A DNA stretch of 8,893 nucleotides from Lentimicrobiaceae bacterium (GTDB lineage Bacteria > Bacteroidota > Bacteroidia > Bacteroidales > Lentimicrobiaceae). Location of the stretch: assembly GCA_028697695.1 (NCBI GenBank), contig JAQVEI010000070.1, forward strand, positions 1 to 8,893. Reading direction: 5' to 3'. Shown piece by piece: positions 1 through 5,845 of this stretch (positions are counted from its first letter, which is position 1; each line of letters starts with the position of its first letter). The position numbers were made by a program, and so were the translations under genes. A model generated the notes under the pieces. That model ran no database searches. It was not told the origin of the DNA and saw only the letters and a program-made list of their open reading frames with translations.

Positions 1-1
1 T

Positions 2-319
2 ATAAAAGGGCTCAAGACCTTTAAGCTATCGTGGCTTACACTCATCTTTTTATTTATTGGGGGATTGGTATTTGGGCCTATCGTTCAAAAATATGCTTTT
101 GGAGCCTATTGGACAGGCTTCCCTTTTGGTTACGATCTTACAGACAATAAAACAGCCATTGCCTTTGTGTTCTGGGCCTGGGCCGTATATAAACTCTGGC
201 GAAATCCTGAGAAACATGGCTGGGCGTTACTGGCATCCATTGTTTTAATGCTTATTTACATTATACCGCACAGCACCCTCGGTTCTGAAATTGACCATAC
301 AGTTGTAAATGATGGCTAA
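2..319 (+). CDS. C-terminal fragment of an unrecognised multi-pass membrane protein
   Basis: The reading frame is open from the left edge, so only the last 105 residues are visible and the start lies outside the window; the TTG at 65 is an internal codon, not a likely start. The fragment has three strongly hydrophobic stretches (about residues 9-27, 53-66 and 75-90) separated by a polar, aromatic-rich loop containing WTGFPFGYDLTDNKT, which looks like a conserved motif rather than random membrane sequence. The tail after the last segment carries PHSTLGSEIDH and ends in a short hydrophilic stretch. This suggests an integral membrane protein with a conserved extramembrane loop. I do not recognise the family and give no function. 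The next gene begins 69 bases downstream on the same strand with no terminator seen between them, so the two may be co-transcribed. Confidence 0.75.
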   Translation: MKGLKTFKLSWLTLIFLFIGGLVFGPIVQKYAFGAYWTGFPFGYDLTDNKTAIAFVFWAWAVYKLWRNPEKHGWALLASIVLMLIYIIPHSTLGSEIDHTVVNDG

Positions 320-388
320 TTGATTGTTGAGCAACTACCGTCCGGTTACTGGAATCAGGTCAGGGTTTGTTGACTTTAAAAAAACATT

Positions 389-1006
389 ATGATCACCTAC
401 ATTATCATTGCGCTCACAGCGATAATTTCCATTCTGGCTTTCAACAACGCACATCTTTTTCATGCGCTGGTGTTTAATCCTTATATGATTGACAGCAGAA
501 AACAGGGATACCGCTTTCTTTCATACGCACTGTTGCATGCCGATTGGATGCACCTGCTGGTAAATATGTTTGTGCTGCTCTCTTTTGGAAAATCAGTTGA
601 AGGTTCGTATTTGGCCCTATTTGGCATTAAAGGTATTTATTTATATGCTTTGCTTTACATAGGCGGAGTATTGCTTTCCACCACCCCTGCCTATGCTAAA
701 CACAGGAATAACCCGGCCTACAGCGCGGTGGGAGCCTCAGGAGCAGTATCAGCAGTATTGTTTGCAAGCATCATCATTCATCCGCTGGCCTCTATTCGTT
801 TTTTGTTTATACCCTTTAATATTCCGGCCTTCGTTTTTGGAATACTTTACTTGATTTATTCTGCATATATGGCCAAACGTGGGCGTGATAATATTGGGCA
901 TGATGCTCATTTTTGGGGAGCAGTATTTGGCCTGGTATTTACCCTCCTTTTAAAGCCATCTCTGGCTATCGGGTTTTTAAACCAGTTAAGCGGAACATCT
1001 TTTTAA
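389..1006 (+). CDS. Rhomboid family intramembrane serine protease (peptidase S54)
   Basis: This 205-residue protein should cleave transmembrane substrates within the membrane using a Ser-His dyad. The rhomboid signatures are present in order: HADWMHLLVNM with His55 and Asn59 (the H-x3-N oxyanion-side motif), GASG with the catalytic Ser at residue 117, and AHFWGAVFG with the catalytic His at residue 174. Hydrophobic segments across the whole length fit the six-helix core, with little extra sequence at either end, as in compact bacterial rhomboids. The ATG at 389 leaves a short N-terminal helix and is preceded by an A-rich leader instead of a Shine-Dalgarno sequence. It lies 69 bases after an unrelated-looking membrane protein gene and converges on yqgE with only 17 bases between stops. 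The substrate cannot be inferred. All catalytic residues are intact, so the family call is firm. Confidence 0.93.
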   Translation: MITYIIIALTAIISILAFNNAHLFHALVFNPYMIDSRKQGYRFLSYALLHADWMHLLVNMFVLLSFGKSVEGSYLALFGIKGIYLYALLYIGGVLLSTTPAYAKHRNNPAYSAVGASGAVSAVLFASIIIHPLASIRFLFIPFNIPAFVFGILYLIYSAYMAKRGRDNIGHDAHFWGAVFGLVFTLLLKPSLAIGFLNQLSGTSF

Positions 1007-1023
1007 ATGAATGTTTTTAAATT

Positions 1024-1602
1024 TTAATTGAGTATGGGATCGGGGGGATAATTTACCCAGAAAGTGTATTCTCTTCCTAACTTTTTAAGGGCATGTTTCC
1101 ACAATTCTATAGGATTTTCATTGATGACCTCCTGCAAATCAGTAACCGAAACCACCCATGAATTTTCTTCCAATTCCCGTTCAAGTTGATCAGGTACCCA
1201 TCCGGCATATCCCACGAAAAAGCGGATATCTTCAGCCTTAAGCTTACCCAGCCTGATAAGCTCTTTAACCAGTTCAATGTTTCCACCCCAATACAAACCT
1301 TCCAGTATCTTAACACCATCATCAATCAGATCGGGACGGGTATGAATAAAGAAAAGACTATCCGTTTTTACAGGTCCGCCTAAAAAAACAGGTGCATCAA
1401 AGCCTTCAAAATCATTGGATACATCACTTAGTTTTACTTCAACAGGCTTATTCAGAATAATGCCAAAACTACCATCGATACCATGTTCAGCAAGCAAAAC
1501 AACCGACTTACGGAAGTAGAAATCCTGAAGGAAGGGTACCGAGATTAAAATTCTGCCGGTGTTGGGTTTTATCTTAAAAGGTTCCATCGTCTTATTTTTC
1601 AT
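1024..1602 (-). CDS. YqgE/AlgH family protein (UPF0301)
   Basis: The 192-residue product matches the YqgE/AlgH family in length (E. coli YqgE is 187 residues) and in its conserved blocks: GRILISVPFLQDFYF...SVVLLAEH near the N-terminus (16-40), GSFGIILNKPV (44-54), FLGGPV (73-78), and FVGYAGWVPDQLERE...SW (129-149). The family is soluble and widespread, with no settled biochemical activity; AlgH was linked to alginate regulation in Pseudomonas, which does not transfer here. The start at 1602 is chosen because an AAGG stretch lies just upstream; the ATG at 1587, five codons in, is also possible. The gene converges with the rhomboid gene and diverges from murL across a 119-base gap. I could not find a convincing TAnnTTTG element on its own strand. 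Confidence 0.92.
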   Translation of the reverse strand: MKNKTMEPFKIKPNTGRILISVPFLQDFYFRKSVVLLAEHGIDGSFGIILNKPVEVKLSDVSNDFEGFDAPVFLGGPVKTDSLFFIHTRPDLIDDGVKILEGLYWGGNIELVKELIRLGKLKAEDIRFFVGYAGWVPDQLERELEENSWVVSVTDLQEVINENPIELWKHALKKLGREYTFWVNYPPDPILN

Positions 1603-1672
1603 TTTTGCCTTAAATTATGGTTTCTCATCCTACCGATTTAAAGAAACAGGTAGTTTATCAATGCCGATTGTC

Positions 1673-1680
1673 TAATTTTG
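1673..1680 (+). promoter_or_regulatory. Bacteroidota-type -7 promoter element for murL-murD2
   Basis: TAATTTTG matches the TAnnTTTG -7 consensus of Bacteroidota primary sigma factor promoters and is followed by CA, about 41 bases before the murL ATG. The -33 element is weak: only a TTTA at 1654-1657 lies near the expected distance, with a gap of 15 rather than about 19. It is the only match to TAnnTTTG in the murL-yqgE gap, so I assign it to the murL operon. Confidence 0.6.
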
Positions 1681-1721
1681 CATTTCAACATTAATAGTAT
1701 CAAAATCTGTACCACCCTGCC

Positions 1722-3092
1722 ATGACCAAAAAAGATAATGTACAATTGTTCAACAAACTGCGGCAGTCGTATCCGGTTTTTACTTACGAGCGTTTTATTA
1801 TCCTGGTTGAAGATAATCAGCTAAAATTACAATTTATTTTTAGCCTGGGCAACGATATTCAATTTTCACCCCGGATACAAATTAGCACAGGACAAAGCAC
1901 CGAAGCATTAAATCATCTGCTTAACACCAATTCAGTTTTAATCAGAAACATTGTATTTCACATTGGCCTTATCGAGCTGGTGAGCTACTGGAAAAGCGCC
2001 TGCTCCCCGCGTATAGAAATAAAAGCAGGCCATTTGTCTCCCGACCAGGCTGAATGGTTTAAAGAGCTGTTTTACAACGGCCTTGGAGAATTCTTTTATA
2101 CCAACGGCATTCAGGTTGATGCTTCCACCTTTGTCACCATTCAATCATCGGGTAAAGAAACCTTTAATCCATCGGATTACCATGCCTCTGACAATAGTTT
2201 CGTTGTGCCAATAGGTGGGGGTAAAGATTCCGCGGTTAGTCTTCAGCTGCTGTTAAATCATAACTACAAAGTGGTTCCGCTTATTATGAATCCCCGGCAA
2301 GCCACACTCGACACCCTGAGGGTTGCAGGATTAAGCGAAGCATCGGCCATAATTATAAACCGCAGCATTGATCCGCTATTACTGAAATTAAACGAGCAGG
2401 GCTTTTTGAACGGACATACGCCATTTTCGGCCATGCTTGCCTTTTACACCCTGCTTGCAGCCACATTAAAGGGTTTTAAAAACATTGCCCTCTCCAATGA
2501 ATCCAGTGCCAACGAACCCACCATTCCAGGAACCAACATTAACCATCAATACTCAAAAACATTTGAATTTGAGGCAAGCTTTCGCCACTATTATTCCCGA
2601 TACATCACTGCAGGGCTCAATTATTTTAGTTTTCTGCGGCCATTGAACGAGTACCGGATTATGCAGATTTTTTCAGGCTTTACTCAATACCACAAGGTTT
2701 TCAGAAGTTGTAATGTGGGAAGTAAAACCGATAGCTGGTGCGGATCCTGCTCCAAATGTCTGTTTACCCACATTATGCTTTCAGCCTTTGTTGGAGTAAA
2801 ACAGGCAGACGAACTTATTGGAGCTTCGATGCTTAACGATATACGGATGCAGGCGGTGTTTGAGGAGCTTACAGGTCAGGCAATCCACAAACCATTTGAA
2901 TGCGTAGGCACCATTGATGATGTGAATAATGCTTTAAATCTTATCCGTCAAAATCATGACAATTTGCCATTACTGCTTAATAACTATTCACGGCAATTGC
3001 CATTATTCCGGGCTGACATGGAACATCCACTGAATGATGAACATTATGTTCCGAATGAGTTGATTGAAATTTTAAAACAAGCTTTAAGATGA
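1722..3092 (+). CDS. murL: MurL: UDP-N-acetylmuramoyl-L-alanyl-L-glutamate epimerase (PP-loop ATPase)
   Basis: This 456-residue cytoplasmic protein is read as MurL (EC 5.1.1.23), which inverts the terminal L-Glu of UDP-MurNAc-L-Ala-L-Glu to D-Glu with ATP cleavage to AMP and pyrophosphate. A PP-loop, GGGKDS, occupies residues 165-170 after a roughly 155-residue N-terminal domain. Further on are SNESSANEP (258-266), NINHQYSK (272-279) and a cysteine set C330-x9-C340-x2-C343-x2-C346 (RSCN...WCGSCSKC), which resembles the zinc site of the PP-loop enzyme QueC. The protein is twice the length of QueC and lacks other queuosine genes nearby. The strongest support is the next gene, a MurD-like ligase overlapping its stop by ATGA, which is the gene pairing of the Xanthomonas murD2-murL route. 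The ATG at 1722 has no Shine-Dalgarno sequence but follows a good promoter. The function is inferred from motifs remembered for the family plus context; no alignment was run. Confidence 0.85.
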   Translation: MTKKDNVQLFNKLRQSYPVFTYERFIILVEDNQLKLQFIFSLGNDIQFSPRIQISTGQSTEALNHLLNTNSVLIRNIVFHIGLIELVSYWKSACSPRIEIKAGHLSPDQAEWFKELFYNGLGEFFYTNGIQVDASTFVTIQSSGKETFNPSDYHASDNSFVVPIGGGKDSAVSLQLLLNHNYKVVPLIMNPRQATLDTLRVAGLSEASAIIINRSIDPLLLKLNEQGFLNGHTPFSAMLAFYTLLAATLKGFKNIALSNESSANEPTIPGTNINHQYSKTFEFEASFRHYYSRYITAGLNYFSFLRPLNEYRIMQIFSGFTQYHKVFRSCNVGSKTDSWCGSCSKCLFTHIMLSAFVGVKQADELIGASMLNDIRMQAVFEELTGQAIHKPFECVGTIDDVNNALNLIRQNHDNLPLLLNNYSRQLPLFRADMEHPLNDEHYVPNELIEILKQALR

Positions 3093-4459
3093 AAGCACTT
3101 CTTGATAAGCTGCTGCATGGAAAATCGGTGGTTATTCTTGGATATGGCCGCGAAGGGCAATCCACTTTTAAACTACTGAGAAAATACTTTCCCCTGCTCA
3201 AGCTCACCATTGCGGATGCAGATGAGACCATATCAAATCGTCACAGTGATTTACAATCGTCCGCGGTAAAGCTAAACCTGGGAAAAAATTACCTGGATCG
3301 CTTAAATGAGTATGACGTAATCATAAAATCTCCCGGCATTTCACTGGCAAAAGCAGACGTTTTTATTGATACGAAAAAAATTACCTCACAAGCCGATATA
3401 TTTTTGCAAGCTTACAGCAACAGGATCACAGGCATTACCGGCACCAAGGGTAAAAGCACAACAGCTTCGTTAATTTACCACATTTACAAAAAACAAAGCA
3501 GCGATGCGGTATTGTTGGGAAACATTGGGCTGCCTTTCTTTGATGCACTTGATAGCCTGACTACCCAAACCAGGATCGTATGTGAGTTGTCCTCACATCA
3601 ACTGGAGTATATAAGCGTTGCTCCTCATGTGTCAATATTGACCAATATTTTTGAGGAACACTTAGACCATTACGCCTCATTTGCGGCCTACCAACAGGCC
3701 AAATTTCAAATTGCACTGAAACAAAAGCGGGGCGACTATTTTATCTATAGCTCCGGTGATGAAAGAATAGCCCACCTTTTATCCACTCAGGAAATCCCCG
3801 GGCTGGCCGTGCCTGTGCACACGGGTACCTTTAGCAATGCGGGACCCGGCATTTTGGACAACGCACTTACCTTAAAGCTTGAGCAGCATACCCAAAAAAT
3901 TATTTCCTCAACACCTCCAACCCGTTTATTGGGGACTCACAATCTACAGAACATCTATATGGCAGCAGTAGCAGCTCACCTTTCGGGAATTTCCTCCGAA
4001 AATATCGCGAACGGCATTGAAGATTTTCAGCCACTCGAGCATCGGCTGGAATATTGTGAGACCGCCGGCACTGCACAATTTTACAATGATTCAATATCTA
4101 CAATACCTGAAGCTACACTGGCAGCGCTGGCATCATTAAAAAATGTATATACCCTCATTGCAGGTGGCTACGACAGAGGCATTGATTACAGTAAATTTGC
4201 CGTCGCCCTGTCAGGAATGCCATTGAAGCATATTTTGCTTACCGGTCCGGCAGGTCGTCATATTTATGATTTAATTTTATCGGGGAAGAAATGTGTGGCA
4301 GAGGTTCAGCACTTTGAACGGTTTGATGATGCAGTATATCGTGCCATCAGCATAACGCCTGCCAATCAAATTTGTCTGCTGTCGCCTGCCGCATCAAGTT
4401 ACGATCAATTCAGCAGTTTTGAAGAGCGTGGAAAACGATTCAAACAACTCGTAAAATAG
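3089..4459 (+). CDS. murD2: MurD2: UDP-N-acetylmuramoyl-L-alanine--L-glutamate ligase (MurD-like)
   Basis: This 456-residue Mur ligase is read as the L-Glu-adding enzyme (EC 6.3.2.53) that makes the MurL substrate. The three Mur domains are present: an N-terminal UDP-binding fold with VVILGYGREGQST (14-26) and SPGIS (81-85); the ATPase core with P-loop GITGTKGKSTT (115-125), ELSSHQLE (166-173), NIFEEHLDHY (186-195), and Lys205 at the carbamylated-lysine position; and a C-terminal domain with GTHNLQN (282-288), PLEHRLEY (315-322), YNDSIST (332-338), GGYDRGID (359-366) and SPAASSYDQFSSFEERG (432-448). The canonical MurD block is NDSKATN; here the lysine is Ile336, a change I associate with MurD2. 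Ser437 and Phe444 align with E. coli Ser415 and Phe422, which contact glutamate. The ATG overlaps the murL TGA, implying translational coupling. A conventional D-Glu-adding MurD is the alternative; the adjacent murL argues against it. Confidence 0.86.
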   Translation: MKALLDKLLHGKSVVILGYGREGQSTFKLLRKYFPLLKLTIADADETISNRHSDLQSSAVKLNLGKNYLDRLNEYDVIIKSPGISLAKADVFIDTKKITSQADIFLQAYSNRITGITGTKGKSTTASLIYHIYKKQSSDAVLLGNIGLPFFDALDSLTTQTRIVCELSSHQLEYISVAPHVSILTNIFEEHLDHYASFAAYQQAKFQIALKQKRGDYFIYSSGDERIAHLLSTQEIPGLAVPVHTGTFSNAGPGILDNALTLKLEQHTQKIISSTPPTRLLGTHNLQNIYMAAVAAHLSGISSENIANGIEDFQPLEHRLEYCETAGTAQFYNDSISTIPEATLAALASLKNVYTLIAGGYDRGIDYSKFAVALSGMPLKHILLTGPAGRHIYDLILSGKKCVAEVQHFERFDDAVYRAISITPANQICLLSPAASSYDQFSSFEERGKRFKQLVK

Positions 4460-4508
4460 GTTGGGTATCCAAAGCACAGCCTATCATCCGGCAGACAGGC
4501 GTATCCTC

Positions 4509-4542
4509 AAAAAAAAACTGTTTCAGCCGAAACTGAAACAGT
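4509..4542 (-). terminator. Intrinsic terminator of the THX gene, possibly shared with murD2
   Basis: ACTGTTTCAG (4517-4526) and CTGAAACAGT (4533-4542) form a perfect 10-bp stem around the loop CCGAAA. Read on the minus strand, the hairpin is followed by a run of eight or nine T (complement of the A run at 4509-4517), which makes a strong terminator about 22 bases after the THX stop. On the plus strand the tail is only CTTAAAAATT, so termination of murD2 transcripts here would be weaker. Confidence 0.85.
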
Positions 4543-4564
4543 CTTAAAAATTCACATACAATGG

Positions 4565-4852
4565 TTATTCTTTATCCTCAGTTTTGGTTGCCGCTGACTT
4601 TTCTTTGGCCTTGGTATCGGCCGGAGCAGCTTTTGGCTTTACAGCAGCTTTAGGCCGGGCAGTTGTTTTGGCCTGGGTTTCTTTTGGGCTGACTTCAGTT
4701 GGCTTTTTTACCGTAGCTTTTGAACTTACGGTATTTTTGCTGTCATCCCGGTTTTGGCCAACAGGCGAAGCCTTTTTCTTACGTGGACGGCTTACGCCAT
4801 GAGAACCCATTATGATTTTTCCACGCTTTGTTTTTTTGTCTCCTTTACCCAT
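4565..4852 (-). CDS. 30S ribosomal protein THX (bTHX) with a long basic tail
   Basis: The first 27 residues, MGKGDKKTKRGKIIMG followed by SHGVSRPRKKK, match ribosomal protein THX, a small basic peptide that sits in the head of the 30S subunit and was first seen in Thermus, where the protein has under 30 residues. Here a 68-residue tail follows, rich in Lys, Ala, Thr and Pro (repeated KPKAA/KAT-like units), with no hydrophobic core and acidic residues at the very end (KTEDKE). It is probably disordered. Tailed THX proteins are familiar in Bacteroidota, so this is probably not a frameshift. The gene is transcribed alone, with its own terminator downstream and a divergent TPR gene upstream. The start is fixed by the conserved MGKGD. 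There is no Shine-Dalgarno sequence; the leader is A-rich. Confidence 0.92.
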   Translation of the reverse strand: MGKGDKKTKRGKIIMGSHGVSRPRKKKASPVGQNRDDSKNTVSSKATVKKPTEVSPKETQAKTTARPKAAVKPKAAPADTKAKEKSAATKTEDKE

Positions 4853-4888
4853 AGTTTTTTGTATTTAATGAAGTACGAGTTAATCAGG

Positions 4889-4919
4889 TAAAAGTAGTAA
4901 ATATTTCGACAATCAGCAA
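4889..4919 (-). promoter_or_regulatory. Possible promoter of the THX gene
   Basis: On the minus strand TTG (4917-4919) is followed after 20 bases by TACTTTTA (4889-4896), one mismatch from TAnnTTTG. The spacing and the distance of about 36 bases to the THX ATG suit a Bacteroidota promoter. The mismatch at the final G keeps this tentative. Confidence 0.4.
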
Positions 4920-5013
4920 CTTTCCAGCTCATTTAACAGCAAAGCCAATAATTATCACCCGGGTTTCATTGCCGAATAAAAACATACAATAACAAACAGA
5001 GGGTTTTGTGAAG

Positions 5014-5044
5014 TTTGTGTTTATAAAAAAAAGGCTTACTTTTG
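5014..5044 (+). promoter_or_regulatory. Bacteroidota-type promoter of the TPR protein gene
   Basis: TTTG (5014-5017), a 19-base spacer, then TACTTTTG (5037-5044) followed by CG: a full match to the -33/-7 pattern. It lies 20 bases before the ATG at 5065 and inside the longer open frame that begins at 5008. Transcripts from this promoter would lack the 5008 codon, so it fixes the start at 5065. Confidence 0.75.
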
Positions 5045-5064
5045 CGCCACAAATTTTTAAATCA

Positions 5065-5745
5065 ATGGCAAAGAAAACTGACAATACCGAAGAAAAAATT
5101 ATGGCTGTTGAGGAAGCCCTCAGCAAGTCTGAAGTTTTTATTGAAAAAAACCAAAAACTTATAGGCATCATTGTAGGAGCGATAGCTTTAGTGGTGCTTG
5201 CTTATTTTGGATTCCAGCGCTTTTACATGGAGCCGCGTGAAAAAGAAGCCCAATCTCAGATATTTATGGCCGAAAAGTATTTTGAGCAGGACTCTCTGAA
5301 CCTGGCCCTTAATGGTGACGGCAGCTACCCGGGTTTTCTTGATATTATTGATGACTACGGCATGACCAAAGCAGCTACGCTGGCGCATTATTACGCAGGT
5401 ATCATCTATCTGAACCAGGGAGAATTTCAACAAGCCATTGATCATCTTAAGAAATTTAACATTGATGATGCTTTGGTTCAGCCTATGGCCAAAGGTGCTA
5501 TTGGAGATGCCTATATGGAAATGGGTAAGGTTGCAGAAGCTGCATCTCAGTATGAAAAGGCAGCAAAATCAAGCGAAAATGAATTTACTACTCCCGTTTT
5601 TCTTCAAAAAGCAGCATGGGCGTATGAGCTGGATGGAAAAAACAATAAGGCCATTGAGACGTATGAAAAGATAAAAACAACTTATCCCCGCAGTGCAGAG
5701 GCACGCGAAGCTGACAAATATATTGCTAAACTGCGTGGTGAATAA
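5065..5745 (+). CDS. Membrane-anchored TPR protein (YfgM-like architecture)
   Basis: The 226-residue protein has a short charged N-terminus (1-31), one transmembrane helix at about 32-50 (IGIIVGAIALVVLAYFGFQ), and a C-terminal region of TPR-like helical hairpins at about 104-131, 141-169 and 178-209, with the usual pattern of small residues and Y/A pairs (AGIIYLNQGEFQQAIDHL, GDAYMEMGKVAEAASQYEKA, AWAYELDGKNNKAIETYEKI). The positive start and the helix predict an N-in anchor with the repeats on the far side of the inner membrane. This is the layout of YfgM, an ancillary SecYEG partner, but many Bacteroidota TPR proteins share it, so I give no specific partner. The start at 5065 is preferred over 5008 because a complete promoter occupies 5014-5044. 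The gene is followed by a strong terminator, so it is probably monocistronic. Confidence 0.85.
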   Translation: MAKKTDNTEEKIMAVEEALSKSEVFIEKNQKLIGIIVGAIALVVLAYFGFQRFYMEPREKEAQSQIFMAEKYFEQDSLNLALNGDGSYPGFLDIIDDYGMTKAATLAHYYAGIIYLNQGEFQQAIDHLKKFNIDDALVQPMAKGAIGDAYMEMGKVAEAASQYEKAAKSSENEFTTPVFLQKAAWAYELDGKNNKAIETYEKIKTTYPRSAEAREADKYIAKLRGE

Positions 5746-5766
5746 AATAAGCTTTCCTTCAAGTTG

Positions 5767-5794
5767 ACACCCGGAATTCCCGGGTGTTTTTTTT
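5767..5794 (+). terminator. Intrinsic terminator after the TPR protein gene
   Basis: ACACCCGG (5767-5774) pairs perfectly with CCGGGTGT (5780-5787) around the loop AATTC, followed by T to position 5794. It begins 22 bases after the stop codon. Its T tract also sits where the -33 element of the fmt promoter is expected. Confidence 0.9.
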
Positions 5795-5821
5795 ATCTAC
5801 CAACAATTAACATTATTTTTG
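5791..5821 (+). promoter_or_regulatory. Bacteroidota-type promoter of fmt
   Basis: TATTTTTG (5814-5821) matches the TAnnTTTG -7 element, 25 bases before the fmt ATG. At a 19-base spacing the -33 position is TTTT (5791-5794), a partial match formed by the T tail of the preceding terminator. Terminator and promoter are thus packed back to back. Confidence 0.6.
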
Positions 5822-5845
5822 TAGCTGATCCTATAACTTCAATGA

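Noticed and set aside
326..335. GTTG-AG-CAAC mini-hairpin as a terminator after the first gene
   Set aside because: Four base pairs with a two-base loop and no T run; too weak to call.
370..393. Sigma-70-like TTGACT...TATGAT before the rhomboid gene
   Set aside because: The spacing is only 12 bases, the -10 would overlap the start codon, and this phylum uses a different promoter form.
1722..3092. Reading the PP-loop protein as QueC, TilS or another tRNA/7-deazaguanine enzyme
   Set aside because: It is about twice the QueC length, has a large N-terminal domain, carries the NHQYSK and NESSAN blocks, and is coupled to a Mur ligase gene.
4584..4802. 72-residue hydrophobic open frame antisense to the THX gene
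   Set aside because: Its Ala/Val/Phe-rich composition is what the complement of a Lys/Ala-rich tail produces; there is no promoter.
5008..5064. Upstream extension of the TPR protein (MKFVFIKK...)
   Set aside because: A full -33/-7 promoter lies within it, and the residues look unlike a conserved N-terminus; the ATG at 5065 is preferred.
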